Shown piece after piece: positions 53,964 to 64,000 of a stretch of DNA of 64,000 nucleotides. This DNA comes from Ectobius pallidus. Lineage: Eukaryota > Arthropoda > Insecta > Blattodea > Ectobiidae. The stretch is from assembly GCA_964059195.1 (NCBI GenBank), contig CAXKWD010000006.1, positions 9,416,530-9,480,529 on the forward strand, written 5' to 3'. Numbering within the stretch: position 1 is the first letter of the stretch; every line of letters begins with the position of its first letter. The notes under the pieces are model-generated. The model had not been told where the DNA came from and did not search any database. It worked only from the letters and a program-made list of their open reading frames with translations. The position numbers were made by a program, and so were the translations under genes.

Positions 53964-54943
53964 TGGCCCATTCAGATAGAAAATTAACCGCAAACGTAAC
54001 GTAAACATAGAAGCTTGCGGCCATGTTTTTCAATGTGACCATTCACAATGCATCACGTAAACGTGAAACTTAAACGTAAAATTAAACATAACGTAGAAGC
54101 TTGCAAACACCAAGCTTCTGCGTTATGTTTATGCGAAAAATAACGATACAACCAATCAGAGAACAGAACAGTAGACGGAAGTGGAAGTAGCCAAGAGATG
54201 GCGTCTATGAATGAGAAACCAGTCATTATGATAAATGGCATCCATTATATAAAGATGCGGCATTGAAGGAAAATATATGAAGATGAACAATAGTTCCCCA
54301 AGAAATTAACTGCAGTAGTAAATACAGCACATATAATATTCTGTTAATTTTTATATGTCTGCATACGGTTGTATGATGTAAATTTTTAATGGCCTACACA
54401 CTGGATTTCCATGATCATCATGACCATGATACTAGGTATAGGGATCATATAAATATAAATTTTGCTAGGTTAAGTAAAACCCAAAACAGTTTTAAATATT
54501 TAAGTGCTAAGCTTTTTAATAAGCTGCCACTTAGTGCTAGAACTGCTACACTTAATCGTTTTAAAATAGTTATAAAAAATTGGTTAAAACTAAATGTTTT
54601 ACAGTATCGACAAGTATGAAATGTCTGACATGAATGATTTAAGGCTTTAAGTTTATAGTATTATTTTTATTATATAAATTGTTTTGTATATTCTGTGGAC
54701 AATGTCTAATACAGCTATATATTTTGATCTAATGACAATAAAAATGAATGAATGCATGTTTAATAGAAACATGAAAGTATTTTCGTCTGCTGCGGCCATT
54801 TTTATCAGCTGTTCACGTTCTCGTTTGTGATTGGTCGTTACCTACGTATAAGTTTTCATTGCGAATGCTCAGTGCCGTGCTAAAGTGTGCGTTTAAGTTT
54901 ACGTTCTTACGTTTACGGTTAAGTTTCTATCTGAATGGCCCAT
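53964..54943. mobile_element. inverted-repeat DNA element containing a LINE end
   Basis: CCATTCAGATAGAAA plus ACGTAA-type repeats near 53968-54030 are mirrored at 54885-54941. A further TAACGTAGAAGCTTG inverted pair lies at 54088-54130. Duplication not resolved; superfamily unknown. Confidence 0.6.
54389..54770 (+). pseudogene. LINE reverse transcriptase C-terminal end
   Basis: The frame at 54389-54619 shows INFARLSKTQNSFKYLSAKL, FNKLP and FKIVIKNWL, the usual C-terminus of LINE-encoded RT proteins, then a 3' UTR ending CAATAAAAATGAATGAATG. It is a different LINE family from those at 590-3995 and 34 kb. 5' truncated. Confidence 0.7.
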
Positions 54944-55195
54944 TAGGGAACCGCTGTTCTAGAGTTTCTCGTTTAGCATTCCTGAGATTTTCGACAGTGG
55001 TTTCATTCGGATTGTGTAACCACTGTAGTTTCGCCTGCTTTCTTGAATTTAGCCTACTAAATTGTGAATTCCTGGGCCACGTGGCTGGGCGTTGGAATGT
55101 GCATGAGAAGCAATCCCCACTTATTTCTCCTCCCTTCCCCTGCGACGCTTGTAGTGCTCAGCTCTGATTGTATAAACTGTAGATACAGATTGCAT

Positions 55196-55251
55196 TATTA
55201 TTATTAATATTGTTATTGTTATTATTGCTATTATTATTGTTGTTATTATTA

Positions 55252-55297
<46 letters not shown>

Positions 55298-55308
55298 GTT
55301 GTTGTTAT
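55196..55308. repeat. (TTA)n microsatellite
   Basis: TTATTATTA with a few G interruptions. Confidence 0.9.
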
Positions 55309-55720
55309 TCAGGGTTTAAGCTAGAAGAAGAAAAAAAACCTTTAGCAAAAAAGGGAAAATGGATAAAACGTTTTTAGCGAAATGCTAAAATACAAATTTA
55401 TTGCTGAAAGTTAATTTTAACTGCATTTTTTATGTAACTTCAAAATAATAAAAATAAAACGGTTCCAATAACAAACCGAACTATAAAGCAAATTATTAAA
55501 TTTATTTTTTTCAAAACACTTTGGTTTGGAATTGAACACTTTTCTCTGTTTCAAATTGGCCCACTTCTCAAAAGCCTTGCTAAAATTATAGCATGTTTGC
55601 GAAAGTGGCTACAATTTCTTTCGCATTCCGCAAAAAAATGCGATCGTAGCTTAAACCCTGTTGTTGTTATTTTTATTGTTATGATTATGGATAGGTGCAG
55701 TTAAATATTCTCAGGAAATA
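55309..55720. other. no recognised feature
   Basis: Contains TTCAGGGTTTAAGCTAG at 55309 and TAGCTTAAACCCTG at 55648, inverted, which may bound a roughly 355-bp non-autonomous element; the flanks (TTGTTGTTATT) are low complexity so a duplication cannot be judged. Confidence 0.45.
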
Positions 55721-55728
55721 GTGTAGTA

Positions 55729-55945
55729 CAGCGTTTCTCAACCTTTTTGAACCCGAGGACCCATAAAATATCTAAAAAAATTTACGGACCCCTAATTTTA
55801 CATCACAATTGAAAAAGAAGGCCTATATTCTTAATATTTGGGATATTAATTATAGGTCATTATAACGAAATATGTGAAAAAATTTTACTTCTTTATTTTC
55901 CATATTTTTTAATTATGTCTGCGGACCATAGGTATAGAAACGCTG
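55729..55945. mobile_element. short hAT MITE (217 bp), derivative of 11321-11919
   Basis: Ends CAGCGTTTCTCAACC and AGAAACGCTG, duplication GTGTAGTA at 55721-55728 and 55946-55953. Outer about 150 bp on the left and 60 bp on the right match 11321-11919; the middle is deleted. Confidence 0.9.
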
Positions 55946-56258
55946 GTGTAGTATATTTAGAAGCAGTGGTCTTAGACATTTTAAATAAATATTTCACAAA
56001 CCTCGACTTCACGCGAACCGCTAAAATTTCAATGAATCAATAACAAACCTCGCACTTATGTCTTGTCTCTACAATTCACCGTCTCCCTTTAGCCAAATGC
56101 TCTCAATAAGTAATACCGTCCACTCCCTGTCTTTTTCCGGGACACGCTACTACTAGCGCCGCCAGTGAGCAGGAATGGGCAGTTACTCGTCAGCTGATAT
56201 AGTTAACGTTTGTCTGTTGTGTTTTGTGTACGAAAATATAATATAAATTCTAGTAAAA

Positions 56259-57659
56259 CAGGGTGCCCACGGGGGGGGGGGTTAAGGCGCAGACTGCGTC
56301 ATTGAAATTTCTGGGAGGGGGAAATATTATCGTGTTTTGAATTTTCTGGCCGGGGGTTGAAAATTGTTGCAAAATTAGAGTTTTATATGTTAAAAATAAA
56401 AACGGCCAAGTTCTATAACTTCAAAAGGTCTCTTTTAATTCTTTATAAAGATAAAGATGAAGAATTTCGACAGCCATGGGCGTACCCGGGGGGGGCGCAA
56501 GGAAAAAAATGTATATTATTAATTATTATCGTCAGGTGTTTTTCTTTTAAGACAATTATTTTAATTGCAGACGTTTTACCAAATCGACAACATGGAAGCA
56601 GAATCCACAGTGGTTTAGGAAAGGGGGGTTCAGACCCCCAAGAGTCAAAACTTAAAATTCTATATTTGTATTTAAAAAATATATTTATTTAATTAAACAA
56701 GATTTGTTGGTGTGTCAAATATGATATAGCAGTTATTTTCTTTTCATAACATAATGAGTAGGCCTATTATGTCCACTGTTCCATGTGCTATTTAACTTTT
56801 CTTATAAATAGTAATAAGTATTATAATTTAGGTAACAATTTCATGTTTAAGTTGCCATGTCTTAGAGTATAGTAAACAAATTTGCTAACTAGTTTTTCAG
56901 TGCTAAAATAGCGTAAAATATGATTTTCATTAGTTCAACATTTAAAAATTTCCCGGGGGTGGACACCCGACTTAGGTAACATTTTCTTGTTTACATTGGC
57001 ATGTCTTAGAGTATGGTAAACAAATTTCCTAACTAGTTTTTTAGTGCTAAAATAGCGTAAAATGTGATTTTCATTAATTCAATAATTTAAAAATTTCCGG
57101 GGCTGGACCCCCCACCTAGGTAATGATTTCTTATGCACATTGAAATGTCTTAGAGTATGGTAAACAAATTTCATAACTAGTTTTCAGTGCTAAAATAGCG
57201 TAAAATGTGATTTTCATTAGTTCAATATTTAAAAATTTCCCGGGGTGGACAACCGACTTAGGTAACATTTTCTTGTTTACATTGGCATGTCTTAGAGTAT
57301 GGTAAACAAATTTCTTAACTAGTTTTTGAGTGCTAAAATAGCGTAAAATGTGATTTTCATTAATTCAACATTTAAACATTTTCTGGGATGGACCCCCGAC
57401 CCCTTTTTTGGGGGGTATTCCAAACCCCCCCGGCACTTCCGACCCTCCCCGCAATTATTTTCTGGCTACTTATTATATTATTAATATAAAATACAATGTG
57501 GCCCAAGAAGTTAAAGCGACAAAAAATAAATTAATTAAAAAAATTTCCCCCCCCCCTAGAAATTATCATATGGGCTCCCTTGTCGACAGGCAATTGGGTT
57601 GGGGGTGAGCAATGAAGTTTGTGGGGTGAGCAATGAAATTTTGGGGGTGGGCACCCCTG
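56259..57659. mobile_element. hAT-like composite element (1401 bp)
   Basis: Ends CAGGGTGCCCACGGGGG and GGGGGTGGGCACCCCTG, flanked by AGTAAAA at 56252-56258 and 57660-57666 (7 bp exact, 8 bp imperfect). It contains other element ends and the 144-bp tandem array. Confidence 0.72.
56825..57400 (+). repeat. four tandem copies of a 144-bp unit
   Basis: ATGTCTTAGAGTATRG recurs at about 56857, 57001, 57145 and 57287 (periods 144, 144, 142), each followed by AAAATAGCGTAAAATRTGATT. Confidence 0.88.
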
Positions 57660-57666
57660 AGTAAAA

Positions 57667-58004
57667 TAATAAATAAACATAGGCCTAAAGAAAATGTCCG
57701 GTTATGTAGGTGGCATGATATGTGCCGTCTATGGTTGTAATAATTATTTTGAGGGTGAAATAAGTAAAATCGTTAATTAGAGTGTGTACAAGACTGATTC
57801 ATTCAGATGTTCATTGGCTTACCATCCGAATTGTTTTACATGTAAAAATTTCAAATTAAAAAAAAAGTATATATTGTAGAAAGTATCTTGCAAATCGTAT
57901 GAATTAAAATTTAAAGCTGATTTTCACGAAAATGTATTAAAGTGAAACAATTAGTTTTAATACTTATTAAAACAAAGTGTGTGTGGAACGCCATGCGGCA
58001 GAAG
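57667..58004. other. no recognised feature
   Basis: AT-rich noncoding DNA. Confidence 0.4.
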
Positions 58005-58455
58005 TGAAACTTTTTTTTTTTTTTTTTCAATTTTGGATTATTGGATTTTTCAAATTTTGGATTGTTTTTTTTAATATTGGGTTTTTGGACTTTTTAGATT
58101 TTGGATTTTTTAAATTTCTGACCTTTTTATTCTTTAATTTTGGATTTTTACATTTTTTACATTTTAGATCATTGAATTTTTTTAGTTTTGTATTTTTTAT
58201 TTTGGATTTTTTTATTTTTATATTTTAGAATTTTATAATTTTGGATATTTATGTTTTAAATTTTGGATATTAAGATTTTTAATTTTTTTTTTAATTTTGG
58301 ACTTATTAATTTTGGTTCTTTGAATTTTTTTATTTTGTAATTTTAGATTATTTAAATGTTGGATCTTTGATTTTTTATTTTTTGTATATTTTAATTTTGG
58401 ATTTTTTAACTTTTTAAATTTTGGATTTTTTAATTTTTGGGCTTTTTCAGTTTTG
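58005..58455. repeat. T-rich minisatellite of TTTTGGATTTTT words
   Basis: About 450 bp of degenerate TTTTGGAT/TTTTTA units with strong strand asymmetry (almost no C). The apparent plus frame at 57977-58228 is only F/L/I-rich read-through of the repeat. Confidence 0.85.
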
Positions 58456-58913
58456 GATAAGCCTAATCATTGAATTGATTGTTTTTTGTGCAGTCCGTTC
58501 CGTCACACCTCACTAATTTCGTGACGATTTTGAGCGTTACACAAGCTCTCGATTTACCCCTACCGCGGCTAAAGAAGTTTTACTTAAAAAAATAGCGTTG
58601 TCGTCATTTAATTAAGTTAGTTTAGCGGTAGTGTAAATTGTGTTATTTCCCGACCTAATTCCTGCATTATCAAGCACAAAAATAAGTTACTGTGTCATCA
58701 GGACTTTGAAAAACAAATTTATTTCTGCAGCTATATAGGTTCATTAAGTAGCTTCTGAGACTGCTGCCCATTCCCACTCAACAGATGGCACCTCTGTGCT
58801 AGTGGACAGTTTGAACAAAGGGAATAGAGTAGAGTGGGCGGTATTCTTATTGAGAGTATTTGCTTTAGCGAAGAAGTGATCATAGACCATCTCCATGGAG
58901 AGTAGAGTTCATA
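58456..58913. other. no recognised feature
   Basis: Noncoding; CTGCAAAG at 58914-58921 is the left duplication of the next element. Confidence 0.4.
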
Positions 58914-59344
58914 CTGCAAAGTAGAGTTGGGGAATATTTCTTGTAACTGTTACTTTGTAACTGTTACATGTATGTAACGGTAACGACCTGTTACAAAAAA
59001 TCAAAAGTAACGGTTACCAAAGCTCCTCCTAGGATATCTTATTTTCGTCTCAACCAAAGGCGGAACCAGAAAATACTGAAAGGAGGGACCGACACAGACG
59101 AAAGTTTGCTATTATTTGGAAATCCAAAAAATGGGGGTCCTCCCCCGGGATTTTTTTTATTAAAAAACGAGGGAAAAACAGGTCGTCCCTTTAGCTCTTC
59201 CCACTCGAGACATCTAGATGTGAATGGTGGAACTACTAGCAGTATTGGAAATTCTGACTCCCCCCCCCTTTCACCACTTCTTTACCCTTTCCTACTATTC
59301 AATCCGTTTTCTCCTTTACCCTACCTATCTATTCCTATCCTTTA

Positions 59345-59425
59345 AATTTTCGACCCAAGGAGATCCGAACACGGGACCGCTAGCATATTAGCCCTTCATC
59401 TTACCCACTACGCCATCGAGCAATC
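59345..59425 (-). mobile_element. tRNA-like SINE relic
   Basis: On the minus strand TGGCGTAGTGGGTAAG fits an A box and GTGTTCGGATCTCC a decayed B box about 30 bp later. No complete tRNA fold. Confidence 0.55.
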
Positions 59426-59534
59426 ATTACAATGAGAAGCGAAAATTCATCTATTTAAGTTTAGACATCTGCATGAAATGGCGGAGATTGATCATTTCCT
59501 ATTAATTGCATTTGTGTGAAGTGAAATAAAATCC

Positions 59535-60070
59535 CTTTAGGCAGGCCTACAGGCTGAGGTAGATTTCGAAGTGCTTTTGGTTTAATTTACTGTCCCTGCG
59601 CAGTTCTCTTCTTCTTTACCCTTGGCATGATAAACCCGCAATAATAACTGCAAAAAAAGGGGAAAGAGCACTTTTTTAAAACATTCAAATCTCGCCTTAT
59701 ATGAGAGCTATCGAGAAACTAGGTATTGATTTGTAGAGTACTCATCAAGAGCTTTTCAACGATACCCCACAAGACGTGGTTTCAAAAATTTCGAATTTCC
59801 ATCCCCCACCCCTACTCGTACCCCTAAAACCCCTCGAATCGTTACTGTCACTGTGAACTCCATAGGGAGTACTCTAATTTATTCCAACAAAGTTTCTCTC
59901 TATACTTCATAGGGGCCGAGATATAATTTTTTCAAAATTTCAACCCCCTCCCACGACCCCCCCCCCCCCCACTTGGGCCAATTTTGCTCATTAACTATTG
60001 GGCCTAGAAATAACATAATAAAATTTGGTTCAAATATATTCAAAATTACGGCCGCTAGCGTGTAAAGATA
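59535..60070 (-). repeat. family D copy, inverted
   Basis: Complement of 39790-40345 with a long C-run (59958-59971). It ends at CAAAATTTGGTTCAAATAT. Confidence 0.75.
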
Positions 60071-60301
60071 TATAAATATATAAGAATTCTGTATAGTTTC
60101 TCCAAATTTCTCAGCAGCTCTCCTTTTTCTCAGGGTTTTTTTTTTAATACTTTTATTTTTTGTTTTGATTTTTATTTCATTTATTTACTTATTATTATTA
60201 TTGTTATTATTAGTTGCGTTGAGAAATTTGTCGGTGTCGAGCGAATGTAACTGGTCTAGAACAAAGTAACGTGTCGAGAGTTACACCCGTTACATTATTT
60301 T

Positions 60302-60530
60302 CACCTGCTCCAGTTACACGGACCCGTTACTGTTATTTCCACCTGCTCCAGTTACACGGACCCGTTACTGTTATTTCCACCTGCTCCAGTTATTCTGACC
60401 TGTTACTGTTACTCTCGCCTGCTCCAGTTACTCGGACCCGTTACTGTTATTTCCACCTGCTCCAGTTACTCTGACCTATTACTGTTATTTCCACCTGCTC
60501 CAGTTACTCTGACCTGTTACAGTTAATTCG
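60302..60530 (+). repeat. 38-bp tandem repeat, six copies
   Basis: CACCTGCTCCAGTTA starts at 60302, 60340, 60378, 60416 (CGCC variant), 60454 and 60492. Each unit contains the GTTACTGTTA word also found at the ends of the host element. The 67-codon frame over it is a by-product. Confidence 0.92.
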
Positions 60531-60599
60531 AATATTTCTGTTACAAGTGTTTTATCCGTGACTTTCGCCTTTCGTTACATCTGTTACTTCCAATATTTG

Positions 60600-60715
60600 A
60601 AAAACAAAAATAATTTAAAAAATTAAAAAATTAAAATAAAAAAAAATTAAAAAAATAAGAATAAAAAATAACAAAAAATAAAAAAATAAAATAAATTTTA
60701 AAAAGTTATTTTCTT
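60600..60715. repeat. A-rich low-complexity tract
   Basis: AAAAATAAAAT-type sequence, possibly an old retroelement tail. Confidence 0.7.
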
Positions 60716-61005
60716 AATTATTAATGGGCGTAAAGAGTTCATGCATAGAATTCATGCTGTCTGATCTCATATATATTTCTTGCTTTACATACCACTTAAA
60801 AATTTATCAAAATACGATATTGCCTTTACTGGATAATTTAAACTTAGAATGTGGGTATATAGCGTGAAATATGAATTCAATAACTGTAGTAAATTATTCG
60901 AAATAATATTGATAATTTTACTACTAATAATAAAATCCCTATAATATAAAGCCACACGGCTGACTGACTGACTCACTGACTGACTCACTGACATTAATGT
61001 TTACC

Positions 61006-61950
61006 CACTTCCAGATGAGCTAGAAACTTGAAATTTGGTACACATATAGCTTTTAGGCTGTAAACCACAGGAAAATTCCAAAAAGTTTTTTTTTTTAATT
61101 TTTAGCCCTAAAACCCCCGAGTAAGGGTTCGCTCACTCACATTAACGTTTGCCCACTTCCAGATGAGCTAGAAACTTTAAATTTGGTACACATATAGCTT
61201 TTTGGCTCTAAACCACAGGAAAATTTCAAAAAGTATTTTTTTTTTAATTTTTAGCCCTAAAAACCTCCGAAAAAGTGCTCGCTCACTTCGAGATGAGCTA
61301 GAAACTTGAAATTTGGTACACATATAGTTATTAGGCTGTAAACCACAGGAAAATTCCAAAAAGAGTTTTTTTTTATTTTTGGCTCTAAAAACTCCCGAAA
61401 AAGGGCTCGCTCACTGACATTACTGTTTGCTCACTTCCAGAAGAGCTAGAAACTTGAAATTTGGTACACATGTAGCTTTTAGGCTGTAAACCATAGGAAA
61501 ATTCCAAAAAAGTAATTTTTAAAAATGTTTAGCCCTATAACCCCCGAAAAAGGGCTCGCTCACTGACATTACTGTTTGCCCACTTCCAGATGAGCTAGAA
61601 ACTTTAAATTTGGTACACATATAGCTTTTAGGCTGTAAACCATAGGAAAATTCCAAAAAAAGTATATTTTTTAAATTTTTAGCACTATAACCCCCTAAAA
61701 AGGGCTCGCTCACTGACATTACAGCTAGAAACTTTAAATTTGGTACACATATAACTTTTAGTCTGTAAACCACAGGAAAATTGCAAAAAGTCGTTTTTAT
61801 ATTTTTAGCCCTAAAAACCCCCGAAAAAAGGGCTCGCTCACTGACATGAATGCTTGCCCACTTCCAGATGAGCTAGAAACTAGAAATTTGGTATACTTAT
61901 ATCTTTTAGGCTGTAAACAACAGGAAAATTCCAAAAAGTTTATTTTCATG
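61006..61950 (+). repeat. 148-bp tandem array, about seven units
   Basis: CACTTCCAGATGAGC starts at 61006, 61154, 61284 (short unit), 61432 and 61581, then a unit near 61720 lacking about 20 bp, then 61859. Each unit has AATTTGGTACACATATAG, AACCACAGGAAAATT and GGGCTCGCTCACTGACAT. Preceded by a GACTGACT microsatellite at 60959. Minus-strand frames over it are shadows of the repeat. Confidence 0.92.
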
Positions 61951-62575
61951 ACGATAATCGATGTTTTTTACATCGATGGAAAACAACTGATGTATTTGCT
62001 ACATCGATGTTTCTCCCCGACATGGATGTTTTTGTAACAAAAAGAAGATTAATAGGCTACCTTGGTTCTACGATATAATTTTATTTACAGGAGTTTAATT
62101 TCCCAAAACATTGATTTTTTACATCGATTGTTTTCATGGAAATACTTCTGTTTATTTATGAATTTTGCCTAATTTTCTTATACCATGGCCTTTTTTAAAT
62201 ATACATCGATGTTTTTTGTCTAAATACATCGATGTTTTCAGGCCGATATTATCGTCATGTCGATGGTTTTCTCCGATTTTAACCTCGATATTTTAACTAT
62301 CGATTATCATCCCTAATTGAAAGCTAAATTTTACAACTTTTTTTTATTTCGGGGGGGTCCCTCCCTAGAGCCCCAGCCTTGGCTACGTCCATAACCGTTA
62401 TGGGGGGGGAGATAAAGGGCATTCCCCTACAAGTGAGAAGTGATCTGGCGATAAATACGTAATATTCAAGAAAAGTAACAGGTAACGGTTATAAATAATA
62501 GTTACTTTCGTGTAACTGTAACAGTAACGTAACTGTTCCAAAAAAAAGTAACAGATTCCCATCTCTACTGCAAAG

Positions 62576-63218
62576 TGCAGATGTCTGATGTAGCAGTGTT
62601 GACCCATGGCAGAACCAGTGGTTCAACTCCAAAAAATATTTTTCTTAAAGATCCTGGAAATTGTGGTAATTAAACCTATCCAGCATGTTATACCCCAACA
62701 GCATTGAGGTCTGCTTTACGGAACTCATATTCATTTAAACATGCAAATCGTTTCCTATCGCAAAATATTCCACATCTGCTGAATATTTAATACAGTATAA
62801 TTTTTATATATGTTATCCGATCTTCTACTAACAATTATTTGACACGTGTCAACGAAAAACGGGTAAAACCACCTTAAATCTCAAAACCTACTACCCTGCC
62901 ATCTAGTGGGAAACTGCCTGACTTGCGGACAGCCATCTTTGTGCTCCGGCTTCCGAAGCTCAGCAGATAGTGTGACTTCCTGTTGAATAGCGCAGAAACT
63001 CGGGAAATCCCTTTTTTTATCCTTGTCATAAGGTGTTTCTAGCATCTACGGAAAATTGAGAAATAAGATTGAAACACAATCGCGTGAATAGGGGGCTATG
63101 TCATAAAAACTGAACTCATAAGTTGAATTATTTTTGCAAGATTAGGTATTATAATTTTTATGAAAATAAACATACTTGTGAATTCTAATATGAAATGTGA
63201 CTTATCTGACTCTAGATC
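62576..63218. other. no recognised feature
   Basis: Noncoding, no repeat partner in the window noticed. Confidence 0.4.
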
Positions 63219-63460
63219 AGTGGTCTTCAACCTTTTTGAACTAATGGGCCATTTTCTTTTTGGTGAAAGACACACCTTATAACATCCCAGATGAGTGGAT
63301 TAGAAGGTTCGGAAGAACTTTAAGTTTTCACGTCGTTTTTCCGGATATTCCGTTTTCCGGACGTTTCGACTTTGTAAACACGTCATATCCATGGAAACTC
63401 TTTGAGTTTTTTTATTTATCAGTTGAATCTCTTCTTGCTGTACCTGATGAAGGCCAAATG
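63219..63460. mobile_element. left end of a hAT-like element
   Basis: CAGTGGTCTTCAACCTTTTTG resembles the ends of 11321-11919 and other hAT ends. No matching right end appears before the window closes, so the extent is unknown. The 91-codon plus frame nearby has no motif. Confidence 0.5.
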
Positions 63461-63466
63461 GTTTGT

Positions 63467-63490
63467 GCATACATACATACATACATACAC
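63467..63490. repeat. (CATA)n microsatellite
   Basis: Six CATA units. Confidence 0.9.
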
Positions 63491-63739
63491 ACTTTCGATT
63501 TGGCTTGGTTGCAAGAGACACACTTTTTTTTATGAAAACATGTGACAGTGGTACTCTCTAACTGTGAGTATGTCACACTTCTTTTGTCACACTTCAATTT
63601 TTTGTTTTTGTTTGTTTGTTATGTAAACAATTGACAGCAGAACTCTCTAACTGTGCCTCGCTTCACATTTCCGACTTTTCCCGTGGATTTTCCAAAAATG
63701 TTCTTTCATACAAACCTTGTGCTGACAATTACGAACACA

Positions 63740-63814
63740 ACAAAACAAAAATCTGCCAAATCGGTCGAGCCGTTCTCAAGTGATGCGGCAACATACATTT
63801 TGAGAATTCATTTT
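63740..63814 (+). repeat. retroelement-like 3' UTR motif
   Basis: TGCCAAATCGGTCGAGCCGT then TCTCAAGTGATG resembles a block common in the 3' regions of insect RTE-type and SINE repeats. Recognised by eye only. Confidence 0.35.
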
Positions 63815-63925
63815 TAGGTAGATTTCGAAGAAAAATCTACCTATTGCAATGGATACCACTTCATGATTTTCGAAAAATTCTTTCATATCTTTACGTTTCA
63901 TGCTCCCCTAAGTACGAAACCACCG
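63815..63925 (+). repeat. family D, left end
   Basis: AGGTAGATTTCGAAG then TTTCGAAAAATTCTTTCATA matches 39725-39835. Confidence 0.65.
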
Positions 63926-63967
63926 CCCGTTCAAAAAAAAAAAAAAAATTGTGATATTTATATACCA

Positions 63968-64000
<33 letters not shown>
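63968..64000. repeat. (AT)n microsatellite, cut by window end
   Basis: Uninterrupted TA repeats to the last base. Confidence 0.95.

Larger units (their letters stand above)
53077..54956. mobile_element. hAT element with nested insertions (1880 bp)
   Basis: Ends CAGTGGTTCCC and GGGAACCGCTG, perfect duplication TTCTAGAG at 53069-53076 and 54957-54964. Inside lie the MITE 53598-53853 and the inverted-repeat element 53964-54943, which abuts the right end. No transposase frame of its own was recognised. Confidence 0.85.
58922..62567. mobile_element. large non-autonomous hAT-like element (3646 bp)
   Basis: Ends TAGAGTTGGGGAAT and ATTCCCATCTCTA, perfect duplication CTGCAAAG at 58914-58921 and 62568-62575. 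Both ends carry clustered GTTAC/GTAAC motifs over about 100 bp. Interior: a tRNA-like relic, family D copy, a 38-bp array of the same GTTACTG words, A-rich DNA, and a 148-bp array. No transposase. Confidence 0.82.

Noticed and set aside
57977..58228. 83-codon frame rich in F, L and I resembling a membrane protein
   Set aside because: It is a read-through of the T-rich minisatellite.
61177..61773. Repeated SSSRSERALF-like minus-strand frames
   Set aside because: They are translations of the 148-bp tandem array; frame is kept only by chance in some units.
60302..61950. Regular repeats that might suggest a CRISPR-like array
   Set aside because: Units are directly adjacent with no distinct spacers, and the context is eukaryotic.
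63219..64000. Complete hAT element at the window end
   Set aside because: Only the left end is visible; no complementary right end or duplication was found.

Overview
This 64 kb window looks like intergenic DNA from a repeat-rich, AT-rich insect genome. I found no convincing host protein-coding gene, rRNA, canonical tRNA or CRISPR array. Almost everything recognisable is a mobile element or a piece of one. The element set is typical of insects: Ty3/gypsy elements, one with an errantivirus-like env; hAT, Tc1/mariner and pogo-like DNA elements; Helitrons; LINE 3' ends; and tRNA-derived SINEs. The palindrome TAGGCCTA is scattered through the window, and together with the SINE type this suggests a cockroach-like genome. 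That placement is an inference from memory of such sequences, not a database result.

Layout. 0.5-4 kb: a minus-strand LINE 3' end, split by an intact 2.5 kb hAT transposon (1105-3635) that carries a 613-codon transposase. 4-9.9 kb: a young minus-strand gypsy/errantivirus-like LTR element (3996-9851) with 644-bp LTRs differing at one base, but with most of RT, RNase H and integrase deleted and env broken. 9.9-14 kb: decayed mariner, Tc1-like and hAT pieces plus a 599-bp hAT MITE. 14-20.5 kb: a second young LTR element (14046-20510, plus strand) with an intact 759-codon gag, a protease, and again an RT-to-integrase deletion. 20.5-32 kb: hAT and pogo-like MITEs, a tRNA-derived SINE, several unnamed dispersed repeats and a decayed hAT transposase.

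32-53 kb is dominated by Helitron-like elements (5' TC, 3' hairpin plus CTAGT, insertion after A). Three loci carry the same two-unit dimer with the same internal junction. One dimer sits inside a LINE that itself sits inside an older Helitron. 53-62.6 kb holds three hAT-type composites with nested elements and tandem repeats. The window ends in the left end of another hAT-like element and an (AT)n run.

How the parts work together. The two LTR elements and nearly all MITEs cannot make their own complete enzymes, so they must have moved in trans. The only transposase that looks intact is the hAT enzyme at 1408-3249. Target-site duplications, shared internal junctions and reading frames that resume across insertions let the order of many events be read directly from the sequence.
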